A stretch of DNA of 64,000 nucleotides from Pseudoclavibacter sp. RFBB5 (lineage in GTDB: Bacteria > Actinomycetota > Actinomycetes > Actinomycetales > Microbacteriaceae): assembly GCF_002931555.1 (NCBI RefSeq), contig NZ_PSTZ01000007.1:930001-994000 (forward strand), in the 5' to 3' direction. Both the position numbers and the translations under genes were made by a program. Position 1 is the first letter of the stretch. Every line of letters starts with the position of its first letter. A model generated the notes under the pieces. It saw only the letters and a list, made by a program, of their open reading frames with translations. It was not told the origin of the DNA and ran no database searches. Below are positions 23,167-32,077 of this stretch, piece after piece.

Positions 23167-25397
23167 GCGGACACCCCGAAGGAGGTGTCGCCCGGGAACC
23201 ATCGGTCCCGCACCCAGGTGCTCCACCCGTCATCCCCGTTCCGGGCGTCCAGACCGCGGGTGAGGTCCGCGACCCGCGAACGGAGTCTCGGGCCCCGCGG
23301 GTCGTCAGGGGATGTGGCGAGCAGCGCGCTGCCGCAGGCGGCGAGGACCATGAGTTCGCTTGGCGACTCGTCGACCTCATCGAGCAGCGCATCGATGATC
23401 CGTCCGAAGTCGGCACCGGGTGCGGCTATCCCCTCGAGCAGCACCCATCCGGGTAACGGCCCGAACTGTGTGACATCCCCGTCGACGCTCTCCAGGAGCC
23501 GAACAAGCTCGGCTGAGGCCGCCCTGTCTCCGGAACGGGCATCCAGCCAGCACAGCCACGCAGTCGCGGCTCGAATCTGCTCGGCATCCCCGATCGCGCG
23601 GACGCGTTTGGCCGTCGCCGCCGCGAAGGCGGGCTCGACCAGGGCCGTCAGCCGAACGACTTCGAGGTCGACCGTGACTCGGTCGAGCAGGTTCTCCTCT
23701 GCCGCCAGCTCGTGCTGCACCTGCTCGACGGCCGCGCGCAGGGCCGAGCCATCGTCGCGGTGGGCGGCGATCTCCGCGCGCGCGAGCGAGAGGTGCGCGA
23801 GCGGGCCAGCGGTGACCTCCCGCAGGCGAGTCTCGGTCTGGATGAGCTCCTCGATCTCCGACCACGCGACGTCGGGCGATGCGACTGCCTGCTCGACGGT
23901 CACCGCGAAGAACCGCTCGCCGATAGCCTGGAAGGCGTCCTCGATGGCGTCGTGCGCGCGCAGGAGCTCCGTCTGCGAACTGCGGAAGTCGCGAACGAGC
24001 GTGGCGATCCTGCCCTGCTGACCTGCCCTGAGACCGTGGAGCAACGGTACGCAGTAGCGGGTCGACGCGCACTTGAGCTGCTCAGAGCGCGCCGCGAGGG
24101 AGGCCGCGAGGGCGTCGGCTTCTTGGGGCGTCTCGGCGGAGAGCAGCTCCATCGTGTCGCCGAGGTGCGCGACGTAGCGGTGCTTGATGGAGATGGGCGG
24201 GTCCTCGGAGCTCACCGACGCCGTGCGAGGCAGCCAGCCCGCGGCGAGAATCGCCTCGGCTCGTTCTTCCACATCGCCCCAGACCTCCGGGTCATCGACG
24301 ACGGTGGGCCGTGGATGGGTGGGGAGCCCCGCCCACCAGAATGTCTCGAGTTCGCGAGAGTGCACGTCGGTGCCGCCACGCCGGTCCAAGGCGGCGGCGG
24401 ACTGCTCGGCCAGCGCCCTCAGCAGCTTGCCCTCCTCCCCGATCGGGTCGGCGAGGATGCGGCTGCGCGCGACGGCGGCTGTCGCCTCCCAGTCACTCCC
24501 ATCGAGGTGCAGGTTGCGGAGGGTGTGGTCGACGGAAGCGAGCGCTGCATCCGGCCGCTCTTCCAGGACGGGGATGAGGAACTCGGCGACACCGTCTCGA
24601 GCGAGCCGGGCGGATCCGACCCCGGCGAGCAACTGCTCGGCGATGAGGTTCGCGTCCGCTCGCCGACCCGCGCGAACGTAGAAGAAGGCGAGCATGATGA
24701 GCAGCGGCAAGGCGTTCACCGCCTCGGAACGCGCCTCGTCGAACGCGCGAGGGTCGATCTCGAGCATCCGCAACCGCTGCTCGAGCGTCTCCGTCGCGCG
24801 CGGCAGATCGAAGCGGGCCACCAGAGGCAGCTCCATCTGGATGACGCCGGAGTCATCCGGACGCCATTCGACGCTGTTCTCGGATCGCCAGCGCTGAATC
24901 CAGTCGAGCGTCGCCTCGGCCTCGCCCCTGGCGGCAGAGACCGTGGCTCGCGCCACGTAGACGCCGACGATGTCGGCACCCCGCTGCCGGATCTGCTGCT
25001 CGACGAGATCGATGGCACGGGTGATCTGCTCGAGCGGCACGACCGGGTCGTCGACGAGCGTCATGCTCGCCGTCGCGATGGAGTTGAGCATGCGGTTCAC
25101 GTTCTCGGGTGCGATGAGGTCGCCGTGGCGGTGGATGACCTGCATGAGTCGCACGTAGGCGTCGAGCGCTCGGACTCCCAACCCCGCCTTGACGAGGGTC
25201 GTGTACTGGCCGAGACGCGCGCTCGCGATGAGGTGGGGGAACTCAGCTCGTTCGCAGTCCTCGATGAACTCATCCCAGACCTCGAGCTTGCCTTCGTCCT
25301 CTGGCAGGTCCCAGATAGCGGAGCTGCGCTCGAAGAGACTCTGGATGCGTTCCTGCTGCTCGTCGTCGAGCGTGCCTATCTCTGAATACGCGATCAT
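23163..25397 (-). CDS. Large alpha-helical (TPR-like) repeat protein coupled to the HSP90-like ATPase
   Basis: This 744-residue protein has no enzyme motif. It consists of many amphipathic helix pairs rich in Ala, Leu, Glu and Arg (for example HLIASARLGQYTTLVKAG near residue 55, IVGVYVARATVSAARGEA near 145 and VYVARAT-like helices throughout), as in degenerate TPR or similar solenoids. No membrane segment or signal peptide is visible. The Shine-Dalgarno AAAGGAGG is 6 bases before the ATG at 25397. It is immediately upstream of, and overlaps, the HSP90-like gene. A plausible role is a client adaptor or co-chaperone; that is inference from coupling only. Confidence 0.8.
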   Translation of the reverse strand: MIAYSEIGTLDDEQQERIQSLFERSSAIWDLPEDEGKLEVWDEFIEDCERAEFPHLIASARLGQYTTLVKAGLGVRALDAYVRLMQVIHRHGDLIAPENVNRMLNSIATASMTLVDDPVVPLEQITRAIDLVEQQIRQRGADIVGVYVARATVSAARGEAEATLDWIQRWRSENSVEWRPDDSGVIQMELPLVARFDLPRATETLEQRLRMLEIDPRAFDEARSEAVNALPLLIMLAFFYVRAGRRADANLIAEQLLAGVGSARLARDGVAEFLIPVLEERPDAALASVDHTLRNLHLDGSDWEATAAVARSRILADPIGEEGKLLRALAEQSAAALDRRGGTDVHSRELETFWWAGLPTHPRPTVVDDPEVWGDVEERAEAILAAGWLPRTASVSSEDPPISIKHRYVAHLGDTMELLSAETPQEADALAASLAARSEQLKCASTRYCVPLLHGLRAGQQGRIATLVRDFRSSQTELLRAHDAIEDAFQAIGERFFAVTVEQAVASPDVAWSEIEELIQTETRLREVTAGPLAHLSLARAEIAAHRDDGSALRAAVEQVQHELAAEENLLDRVTVDLEVVRLTALVEPAFAAATAKRVRAIGDAEQIRAATAWLCWLDARSGDRAASAELVRLLESVDGDVTQFGPLPGWVLLEGIAAPGADFGRIIDALLDEVDESPSELMVLAACGSALLATSPDDPRGPRLRSRVADLTRGLDARNGDDGWSTWVRDRWFPGDTSFGVSA

Positions 25398-25523
25398 CGT
25401 GGGCCTCCTTTGGGGACGTGTCCTCGCGACGACCCTACCCAGGCCATGCTGAAGGTGCCCGTCGCCGTCGACCGAGTGCTCCTGGATGACGAGGCCCTCG
25501 CGTGCTGCTCACGGAAGGACGGC

Positions 25524-26561
25524 TCAGTCGGCACCGTCGACCTGCACGCAGCGCCGCGCGAGCGCCCTGCGTGCGCGGGGCCCGAGGAAACCGCCGATGT
25601 CGTCCACTCGCCGGAGGTTCGGGAACGGCGCGAGGTCGTGGTCGGTGATCGTTGCGATGTCGAAGCTGCTGTCCTCCCCATCCCACTGCGGAATCAGCTG
25701 CGCGTAGATTTCATTGCCTCCGTCGAGGACGAGCTCCTCGACCTTCCCTGCTACGCGCGTAGGGATCGGATACCTGCGCAGCCAGGCGCGCACGGAAGGG
25801 ATCATGGTGTCGTAGTAGGCGTCCGGATCGAAGTTCTTCGCTCCTTGATCCTGAGCGAAGTCGTACACGTTGAAGCGCGGACCGAGCACCCGCTGAACGA
25901 ACATGAGCTCGTTGAGGATCGCGAGACGGAACGGGAACGACTTCAGCGAGAGTGTCGGCTCCTCGAGCACCGGAAGCTTCCATATCCCGGACGGCTTCTT
26001 CACCGGCGGCACGGGCCTGTACGAGGCGATGATCTCCGTGACCGGAGCGTGCGCTGACCGGACCACGTCCGCCAGCTCCTCGGTCTGCTGTCTGGCGAAG
26101 CGCTCTCGGGCCTCCATCGCGTGGAGCTCTCGCAGCTCGGTGGTGTTCAGGAGCAGGACGAACTCCCAATCCCCGACCCTGAACCGAAGCATCAGGTACG
26201 CCTTCCGGAGCTCCGCATCCGGGGCTGCTGCGATCGGCGGCTGCCCCTCGATGGTGAACGCACCCGTGTAGGCACCAGACGGGCGGTAGAGACTCGCCGA
26301 TTCGTCGCGCTTCGCCTCTCTGCGCGCATCGGTTGCCAGGGTCACGGAGACGCCCGTCGCCACTTCGCCGTCCTTCGTGGACGCGCGCACGCCGACGTCG
26401 TCCCAGACGACCCAGGTGGTGCTCCCGTTCGGTGGAAGGGTGCGCGGTGAACCCAGCGCGTCCGTCAGGGCTCGGACGCTCTGCGCGTCGACCGGCACGC
26501 CGTCGATGCGCAACCCGTCCCGTGAGACATCGATGCTCGGCATGTTCACGTCTCTGCTCAT
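25524..26561 (-). CDS. DUF7738/DUF6892-type two-domain protein
   Basis: This protein of about 345 residues has two parts. Residues 8-75 fit a DUF7738-type domain: DGLRIDGVPVDAQSVRALTD, then LGSPR and TWVVWDDVGVRAST. Residues 205-320 fit DUF6892: LAILNELMFVQRVLGPRFNV, then VLDGGNEIYAQLIPQWDGED and APFPNLRRVDDIGGF. Both assignments are from memory of these families, which have no assigned biochemical role. I chose the ATG at 26561 (GAGGAAG about 9 bases before it); TTG at 26585 is an alternative. It lies 126 bases upstream of the helical-repeat gene on the same strand and may be in the same operon. Confidence 0.72.
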   Translation of the reverse strand: MSRDVNMPSIDVSRDGLRIDGVPVDAQSVRALTDALGSPRTLPPNGSTTWVVWDDVGVRASTKDGEVATGVSVTLATDARREAKRDESASLYRPSGAYTGAFTIEGQPPIAAAPDAELRKAYLMLRFRVGDWEFVLLLNTTELRELHAMEARERFARQQTEELADVVRSAHAPVTEIIASYRPVPPVKKPSGIWKLPVLEEPTLSLKSFPFRLAILNELMFVQRVLGPRFNVYDFAQDQGAKNFDPDAYYDTMIPSVRAWLRRYPIPTRVAGKVEELVLDGGNEIYAQLIPQWDGEDSSFDIATITDHDLAPFPNLRRVDDIGGFLGPRARRALARRCVQVDGAD

Positions 26562-26754
26562 GACCACCACTTCCTCGAGGCTCAACCGACGCCACCAGTA
26601 TGCGAGGCGCCACGCGTGTGCGCGAGCAGCGTTCGGTGCCGGTTCGGCGACCGGTACCGGCGGTGCTGGAGGGCACCATCGACAAGCATCCGGGTACGGT
26701 TGCTGCTGTCAGTGCGCTGCCCCTGCCCTGGCAGACCGGATTGGCGGACCCCGA

Positions 26755-28275
26755 GTGTCGAAGCGCAGAAGCAGATCGAAGGCGCCGGAGCGGGACTCGC
26801 GGTGCTTCGTGCAGGTGAGGAGCCAGCCGAGCCTCGGCGTCGAGACGTCGACCGGAACCACCTGGGTCGGCGTCGACCAGCAGGTCGGGCACGGCTCCGC
26901 GGATGCGCTCTTCGAGCTCACCACCGAGCAGTACGTCGGGGAGCTGGTCTGGGACTCGGTCAGGCCGGGCTTCGTCGGCGAGTGCTGGTCGGGGAAGCAC
27001 GACGACCTCAGGCTCTTCGACCCTCGCGGCGGGTCCTGGTATCCGGAGCAGTGGGTTCCTGCGAGGACCCGGATGTTCCCTCCCCGCGTCGACGGGGAGA
27101 TCTGGCACCACGTGGACGCCCTGGGTGAGGCGCCGGATTCGGAACGCGCGACGGTCTCGCGGGCGCTCGCGGGCGGGACGGAGGACGTGACCGTGGATGC
27201 CGGGCGCGTCGCAGGCATCCGCTTCACGCTGAGCGGGGACCCCGCCTATCCGCGACCGGCTGGCCTCATCGCCGGGCTCGGTGCCGGGGCGAGTCGAGCT
27301 CAGGTGTCGGCGGTGCTTGGCGCTTCCATCGAGGCGGACTCGGACGTGCACGGCCTCGAGGGTGATCTCGTGCGCGTCCGCTACGACGCTGAGGGTCTTG
27401 CCGAGGTCCTCCTCGAGCGTCCCGAGCCGCGTCCGCTGCCGGACGGGCCGTTGAAGCCTGTCTTCGGGATGCTCGGCGAGCCGGAGGGTGGCTTCGCGTG
27501 GACGCTCGGGAGCGAGCTGCTCGGGGAGGTCCGTCGGCGCTGGGCCGTGTCGTCGGGGTTCCCGAGGCGCCTCCTCGAGTTCGACAGCGGCGCGGAGGTG
27601 CAGGTCGAAGACGCCCGCGTGCTGAGCGTTCGACTCCGTCCCTCCCCTGAGTCGGACGCTCCACCGCCGGTCGGTGTGACGGCGCTCGCGCGTGGTCCGC
27701 GCTACCCGCGGACACGGGAGGAGGCACGCCACACGCTTGGTGCACCGCTGTCGACGACCGGCCGGATGGAGCTCCGACGGTTCGGCGCCTGCGATCTGAT
27801 GACGGAGTACAGCTCGGCCGAAGCCGACGCGGCGGTGACCGAGCTGACGGCGCTCCCCGTCGGGGCGAGCGTGTCGCACCGCATCCACCGGTGGCGTTCC
27901 GGCGAGTTCACGATGTTCCTCGACGCCCTCGGCCTCCCGGAAGAGCATCCGCTGGTGCTGGCGGTCGGCCGGCTCGACGGGGTCGACCTCTCGTTCCGCG
28001 ATGGCTGTCTCGAGCGTGTCGAGATCGGCGGCGCAGGCTCCCAGGCCGAGCGCTTCGCCGCGTTCGTCGACGGGACTCCCGCCAGCCCGACGCGGAAGGA
28101 GCTTCCGTTCGGAGTGCCGACGTACATCGGCGAGCAGGACGATCTGCGCGACTTCGAGCAAGGCTGGATCCACGTGCACGCGCGCGACGGCGTGCACATC
28201 ACAACCATCGCGGTGAGCCTGGAGCCGCCCGAAGACGTCGACGTCCACCTCTGGCTGCCGCACCGCGACCGCTGA
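26755..28275 (+). CDS. Hypothetical repeat-containing protein, possibly related to DUF7738 domains
   Basis: I do not recognise this 506-residue protein. It has no signal peptide or membrane segment. It seems built from several copies of a weak module in which a helix with LG is followed by an acidic or aromatic beta strand and a hairpin: GAGASRAQVSAVLGASIEAD (residues 176-195) with VRVRYDAEGLAEVLLE, GMLGEP (238-243) with FDSGAEVQVE, EEARHTLGAPLS (322-333), and VPTYIGEQDDL (454-464) with ARDGVHITTIAVSL. The LG...W/Y-D-x-G pattern resembles the N-terminal domain of the divergent gene at 25524-26561. The GTG at 26755 is the most likely start, with only a weak Shine-Dalgarno. Confidence 0.65.
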   Translation: MSKRRSRSKAPERDSRCFVQVRSQPSLGVETSTGTTWVGVDQQVGHGSADALFELTTEQYVGELVWDSVRPGFVGECWSGKHDDLRLFDPRGGSWYPEQWVPARTRMFPPRVDGEIWHHVDALGEAPDSERATVSRALAGGTEDVTVDAGRVAGIRFTLSGDPAYPRPAGLIAGLGAGASRAQVSAVLGASIEADSDVHGLEGDLVRVRYDAEGLAEVLLERPEPRPLPDGPLKPVFGMLGEPEGGFAWTLGSELLGEVRRRWAVSSGFPRRLLEFDSGAEVQVEDARVLSVRLRPSPESDAPPPVGVTALARGPRYPRTREEARHTLGAPLSTTGRMELRRFGACDLMTEYSSAEADAAVTELTALPVGASVSHRIHRWRSGEFTMFLDALGLPEEHPLVLAVGRLDGVDLSFRDGCLERVEIGGAGSQAERFAAFVDGTPASPTRKELPFGVPTYIGEQDDLRDFEQGWIHVHARDGVHITTIAVSLEPPEDVDVHLWLPHRDR

Positions 28276-28303
28276 GGCAAGCGGCCGTCGGTCGCTGCGC
28301 ATC

Positions 28304-28399
28304 TCACCTCCTGCGATCGGGATGCGGCAGCTGCTCCACTGTCCACCGGTCCTCCTGGTCGAGCCAGGCCTGCGTCCGTGCATCATGGTGCTCGTTCAT
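28304..28399 (-). pseudogene. Remnant of a DUF4262-like gene (31 codons)
   Basis: The reading frame MNEHHDARTQAWLDQEDR, then a few residues ending in a TGA at 28304, resembles the N-terminus of DUF4262 proteins as I remember them. It stops after 31 codons, far short of the usual length of about 150 residues, and nothing after the stop resembles the rest in any frame. It is best read as a truncated fragment, or as a genuine tiny ORF; the family match is weak. It lies on the minus strand in the gap between two plus-strand genes. Confidence 0.35.
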
Positions 28400-28454
28400 G
28401 GCGACGAGCGTATGCGCTCAGACGGACGCCCCGACCGGCCTGTGGATAAGTCGC

Positions 28455-28481
28455 TTGCGTCGCGAAGAAGGCCGCGATACT
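28455..28481 (+). promoter_or_regulatory. Putative leaderless promoter for the 28489 gene
   Basis: A TTGCGT box lies at about 28455-28460 and GATACT at 28476-28481, 15 bases apart. GATACT is followed after 7 bases by the ATG at 28489. There is no Shine-Dalgarno. The transcript would begin at or next to the ATG. Confidence 0.4.
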
Positions 28482-28488
28482 GCTCCGC

Positions 28489-29052
28489 ATGGGAATTCGC
28501 TACTACGGCTGGCCGCTCCGCACGCAGGCTGATTTCGAGCGGGCCGTCGACGACCCGTGTGCAACGAGCTACGCTCTCGATCGGCGTGAGGCCGCCATCG
28601 ATGACGAGAACTGCGTCGGTCTCGACAAGGGGTTCAGAGTCCTTCTGGACTACTTCCTGCGGGACTGGATGCCGGGGCCGTCCGCCGACAGCCTGCTCGA
28701 AGTCGCCGGACCGCCGGGGTCCTCCGCGCTCGCGACGATGGCCACCCCCGATCGCTGTCATTGCATCGACGAGCGTCAGATCAACGTCCTCCCACGAGCC
28801 GGGGCGCTGCTCCTGCTCGGAGACGTCCTCTACTCCGACGGGTACGCGAGCTGGAAGCCGTACTACGGCATCGTGCCGGCGGAGTATGTGCGCCTCGCGG
28901 CCGACGACTACGCGCGTGTCGACCTCGCCGAGCTCGAGAAGGCTTGCGGGGAGGCGGACGGTCTGTACTGCAGTGGCCTCTTCGAGCCATTCCGGGAGGC
29001 GATCCAACGGTTCACCAACGAGGGCGCCGGCTTCTTCTACTCGATCCGCTAG
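28489..29052 (+). CDS. Hypothetical protein, possibly DUF1877-like
   Basis: This 187-residue soluble protein begins MGIRYYGWPLRTQADFERAV, an N-terminal motif seen in actinobacterial small proteins of the DUF1877/YfbM type, though the match is only suggestive. It has three or four cysteines (CATSY, NCVGLDK, RCHCID, ACGEAD, YCSGLF) scattered without a metal-site spacing. LDKGFRVLLDYFLRD near residue 45 and a C-terminal helix AELEKACGEADGLY with FREAIQRFTNEGAGFFYSI close the protein. The start is supported by the leaderless-type promoter. No partner gene is evident. Confidence 0.7.
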   Translation: MGIRYYGWPLRTQADFERAVDDPCATSYALDRREAAIDDENCVGLDKGFRVLLDYFLRDWMPGPSADSLLEVAGPPGSSALATMATPDRCHCIDERQINVLPRAGALLLLGDVLYSDGYASWKPYYGIVPAEYVRLAADDYARVDLAELEKACGEADGLYCSGLFEPFREAIQRFTNEGAGFFYSIR

Positions 29053-29087
29053 CGACGACTGGTCGTCACCGACGAGGTGTCGGAGCG

Positions 29088-29750
29088 TCATTCAGGTGGC
29101 AGCGAATCCCAGACCTCTCGCCATTTGGCCGCGAGCGTGTCGATCGTCTCATGCGCGTTCAGCCCGCTCGGCTGAGGAACGACCCAGAGGTCGACGCCTT
29201 CAGGCCAACCGTCGATCGCGAGCACATCCTGCCGTCCGAGCACCGCCCTGGGCAGCGCGTATGCGGTTCGGAAGGCGGTGATACCCGCAACGGCCACCGC
29301 GTCCGGACGCATCTCCCGCACACGTTCGACGAGTCGCCGCCCGCCGGTCTGCAACTCTGAGCGCGAGAGCTCGTCAGCTCGCACCGTGGCTCGACCGACC
29401 AGGTTCGTGATCGCGATGCCGCGGCGCAGCAGGGACTGCTCGTCGTCGGCTGGGAGTCCGCGCGAGGCGTCGACGACGTGGTCCGTGAATCCGGCTCGGT
29501 GCAACGAGGGCCAGAATCGGTTGCCCGGCCGAGCGAACGGGGCGTTGACCGCCGCCGTCCACAGCCCCGGGTTGACGCCCACGATGAGGAGACGGACTGT
29601 TGCGAGATCGACGGGGAGAATGTCGTCCACGGCATCGGCGTCGCTGCCCTGGAACGCGGCAAGCTCGGAAGTCAGAGGCTTCCGACCACCAAGCGGCGAC
29701 TCCCGACGCTCCCTGGCAGGGACGGGCGCGAACACGGGCGAGTCACTCAC
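29088..29750 (-). CDS. mug: G/U mismatch-specific uracil-DNA glycosylase
   Basis: This 220-residue enzyme of the UDG family 2 removes uracil or related bases opposite guanine. The active-site motif GVNPGLWTAAVNAPFARPGN lies at residues 57-76, with the Asn of GxNPG. The C-terminal motif that normally reads NPSG is VPQPSGLN here, near residue 190. A proline-rich N-terminal extension of about 40 residues precedes the domain. GTG at 29750 follows a GGAAGGA Shine-Dalgarno. It follows ychF in the same direction after a gap of 66 bases. Confidence 0.9.
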   Translation of the reverse strand: MSDSPVFAPVPARERRESPLGGRKPLTSELAAFQGSDADAVDDILPVDLATVRLLIVGVNPGLWTAAVNAPFARPGNRFWPSLHRAGFTDHVVDASRGLPADDEQSLLRRGIAITNLVGRATVRADELSRSELQTGGRRLVERVREMRPDAVAVAGITAFRTAYALPRAVLGRQDVLAIDGWPEGVDLWVVPQPSGLNAHETIDTLAAKWREVWDSLPPE

Positions 29751-29816
29751 TGCAGGTCCTTCCCATCGACGGTCCGAGGCTGGTCTGCACGAGTCAGACG
29801 GTGGACGCTGCCACCG

Positions 29817-30890
29817 CTACACGTTGAAGCGGAACTCCACGACGTCGCCGTCCTGCATGACGTAGTCCTTGCCCTCCATGCGGGCCTTGCCCTTGGCACG
29901 AGCCTCGGCGGTGGAGCCGGTCTCGACGAGGTCATCGAACGAGATGACCTCGGCCTTGATGAAGCCGCGCTCGAAATCGGTGTGGATGACGCCCGCAGCG
30001 GCAGGCGCCTTCCAGCCCTTGCGGATCGTCCACGCGCGCGACTCCTTGGGGCCGGCGGTGAGGTACGTCTGCAGGCCGAGCGTGTCGAAGCCGATGCGCG
30101 CGAGCTGGCTGAGGCCCGACTCGTCCTGGCCGAGCGACGCGAGCAGCTCAGCCGCTTCTTCGGGGTCCAGGTCGATGAGCTCCGACTCGGTCTGCGCGTC
30201 GAGGAAGATCGCCTTCGCGGGTGCGACGAGCGCGGCCAGCTCGGCCAGCTTCTCCTCGCTGCTCAGCGCGGCCTCGTCGATGTTGAAGACGAAGATCATG
30301 GGCTTGGCCGTCAGCAGGCCGAGCTCCTTGACGGGCTCGAGATCGATCTTCGTCGCCGAGAGCAGCGTGCCCTCGTCGAGCGCAGCCTTGGCCTCATTCG
30401 CCGCCTCGAGCACGGACGAGTCAAGACGCTTCTGCTTGACCTCCTTCTCGAAGCGCGGCAGCGCCTTCTCGATGGTCTGCAGATCGGCGAGGATCAGCTC
30501 GGTGTTGATCGTCTCCATGTCGCTGGCCGGCTCGACCTTGCCGTCGACATGCACCACGTCGCCGTCTTCGAAGCCGCGCACGACCTGCACGATCGCATCC
30601 GCTTCACGGATGTTCGCGAGGAACTGGTTGCCGAGGCCCTCCCCCTCGCTCGCACCGCGCACGATGCCGGCGATGTCGACGAACGACACCGCTGCGGGGA
30701 GGATGCGCTCCGAGCCGAAGATCTCGGCCAGCACCTTCAGGCGGGCGTCGGGCAGCTCGACGACCCCCACGTTCGGCTCGATCGTCGCGAACGGGTAGTT
30801 CGCCGCGAGAACCTGGTTCTTCGTGAGTGCGTTGAAAAGGGTCGATTTGCCGACGTTGGGCAGGCCGACGATGCCAAGAGTAAGAGCCAC
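29817..30890 (-). CDS. ychF: YchF/OLA1-type ribosome-binding ATPase
   Basis: This 357-residue Obg-family protein binds ATP in preference to GTP. The P-loop is GLPNVGKST near residues 8-16, the G3 motif [16 protein letters not shown] near 70-85, and the nucleotide-specificity motif is VFNIDEAA, not NKxD, as expected for YchF. The C-terminal TGS domain includes the segment [18 protein letters not shown]. It is linked in other bacteria to translation and redox stress. It lies 26 bases downstream of the lipoprotein gene and may be cotranscribed with that operon. The start is ATG at 30890. Confidence 0.96.
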   Translation of the reverse strand: MALTLGIVGLPNVGKSTLFNALTKNQVLAANYPFATIEPNVGVVELPDARLKVLAEIFGSERILPAAVSFVDIAGIVRGASEGEGLGNQFLANIREADAIVQVVRGFEDGDVVHVDGKVEPASDMETINTELILADLQTIEKALPRFEKEVKQKRLDSSVLEAANEAKAALDEGTLLSATKIDLEPVKELGLLTAKPMIFVFNIDEAALSSEEKLAELAALVAPAKAIFLDAQTESELIDLDPEEAAELLASLGQDESGLSQLARIGFDTLGLQTYLTAGPKESRAWTIRKGWKAPAAAGVIHTDFERGFIKAEVISFDDLVETGSTAEARAKGKARMEGKDYVMQDGDVVEFRFNV

Positions 30891-30916
30891 GAGGGTCTAT
30901 CGTACGGGGCCGAGCG

Positions 30917-32077
30917 TCATTCGGCACTCCAGACCGACGCGAGCGCGTCCCAGTGCGCTCGCGTCATGAGCGAGCGCGGCGTGACGGCGACACTCGTCAC
31001 CCCGTAGCTCGCGGAAGCGCGAACCCCTGCCCCGAAATCAGCCGGATCGAGCAACACGTCCCCGTCGTCGGTCCACAGCCCCACTGACATCGTCACCATC
31101 GTCGGATCGATACCCGCGTCACGGAACGCGCGCGTCAGGGTGGTCGAGTCATCGCCAGACGCACCGCTCATGCCGAAGTAGTTCCAGACGATGAGCCGAT
31201 CGACGGCCCCCGCGAGCACCGAGAGGTCGTGGCCGCTCTCGGCGCGTCCGGAGACCGGGTCTTCCCACGACGTGCGCACATCCAGCGCCAGCTCACTGCC
31301 GGCCGCGTTCGCCGCCACACGTGCACGGGATGCGAGCTGGGCGATCACCTGCGACCGCCACGCGCCGATCGACGGATGCCCGGTATCGATCGCACCGTCT
31401 GCGTCTCGTGGCCAGTCGGCTGCGCCGAACATCGACATGTACAGTTCGCGGTCGTCATCGCCGAATGTGGACCCATCGAACATGATCTCCGTGAGCGTGA
31501 CCTCGTCAGCGTCGTAGGTCCTGGCGACGTACCCGACCATCTCGACGAGCCGGTCCCCCACCGGTCCGTCCGCGAGCGCAGACGCGGACGAGAAGGATTC
31601 CGACCGCTGGCCAGATGCGTCGACCCCTGCGAGCTCGGGGTCAGCGGCGATGAGCTCGGGGATCAGGGCGTCGATCGTCAGCACGATCCGTCGAGGTGTC
31701 CCGTCCGGCTGGGTGCCGACCTCATCGATCGCACGCTGCACGTAGTCGGTTCCGGTCTCTTCGACAAGAGACGAGTTGCGATCCGCATGCTTCGCCCACG
31801 GGAAGGCCGACCACTCGACACGCCCCACTGCGAGGTGCACGGCATTCGCGTTCACAGATTCGAGGTCGGCTCGGACCGCAGACCAATCCGTGTCGGCGTT
31901 GGCGACGTCCTCGAAGCCGAGGCTCACCGCCCGCACCTCCGGGTCGACGATCTGCGAGTCGTCGGCACATGCGGTGAGGCCCAAGAGCGAGACCACGGTC
32001 AGGACGCAGAGAGCGGCGCGGCGACGCGCTCCGTGCTGGTGCGGGACACGACCCCGGTTCGTTCGAGCTTGTTCCAT
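30917..32077 (-). CDS. Secreted lipoprotein with a putative glycoside-hydrolase-like barrel
   Basis: This protein of about 386 residues starts MEQARTNRGRVPHQHGARRR, then a hydrophobic helix and the lipobox LTAC near residue 36-39. The rest resembles a TIM-barrel of the GHL/PgaB C-terminal type: AVSLGFEDVANADTDWSAVR at the first strand, the pattern GTPRRIVLTIDALIPE in a middle strand and DEVTLTEIMFDG at an acidic strand (Glu/Asp candidates). The assignment is inference from pattern and operon context. The start at 32077 overlaps the glycosyltransferase 3' end by 79 bases; other starts would remove the signal peptide. It is the last gene of the operon before ychF. Confidence 0.68.
   Translation of the reverse strand: MEQARTNRGRVPHQHGARRRAALCVLTVVSLLGLTACADDSQIVDPEVRAVSLGFEDVANADTDWSAVRADLESVNANAVHLAVGRVEWSAFPWAKHADRNSSLVEETGTDYVQRAIDEVGTQPDGTPRRIVLTIDALIPELIAADPELAGVDASGQRSESFSSASALADGPVGDRLVEMVGYVARTYDADEVTLTEIMFDGSTFGDDDRELYMSMFGAADWPRDADGAIDTGHPSIGAWRSQVIAQLASRARVAANAAGSELALDVRTSWEDPVSGRAESGHDLSVLAGAVDRLIVWNYFGMSGASGDDSTTLTRAFRDAGIDPTMVTMSVGLWTDDGDVLLDPADFGAGVRASASYGVTSVAVTPRSLMTRAHWDALASVWSAE

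Noticed and set aside
23712-25385. 557-codon plus-strand frame opposite the helical-repeat gene
   Set aside because: Complementary frame to a gene with an excellent Shine-Dalgarno and coupled downstream gene.
25711-28386. 891-codon minus-strand frame across the DUF6892-type and repeat-containing genes
   Set aside because: It crosses two genes on different strands, has no recognisable domain and shadow composition.
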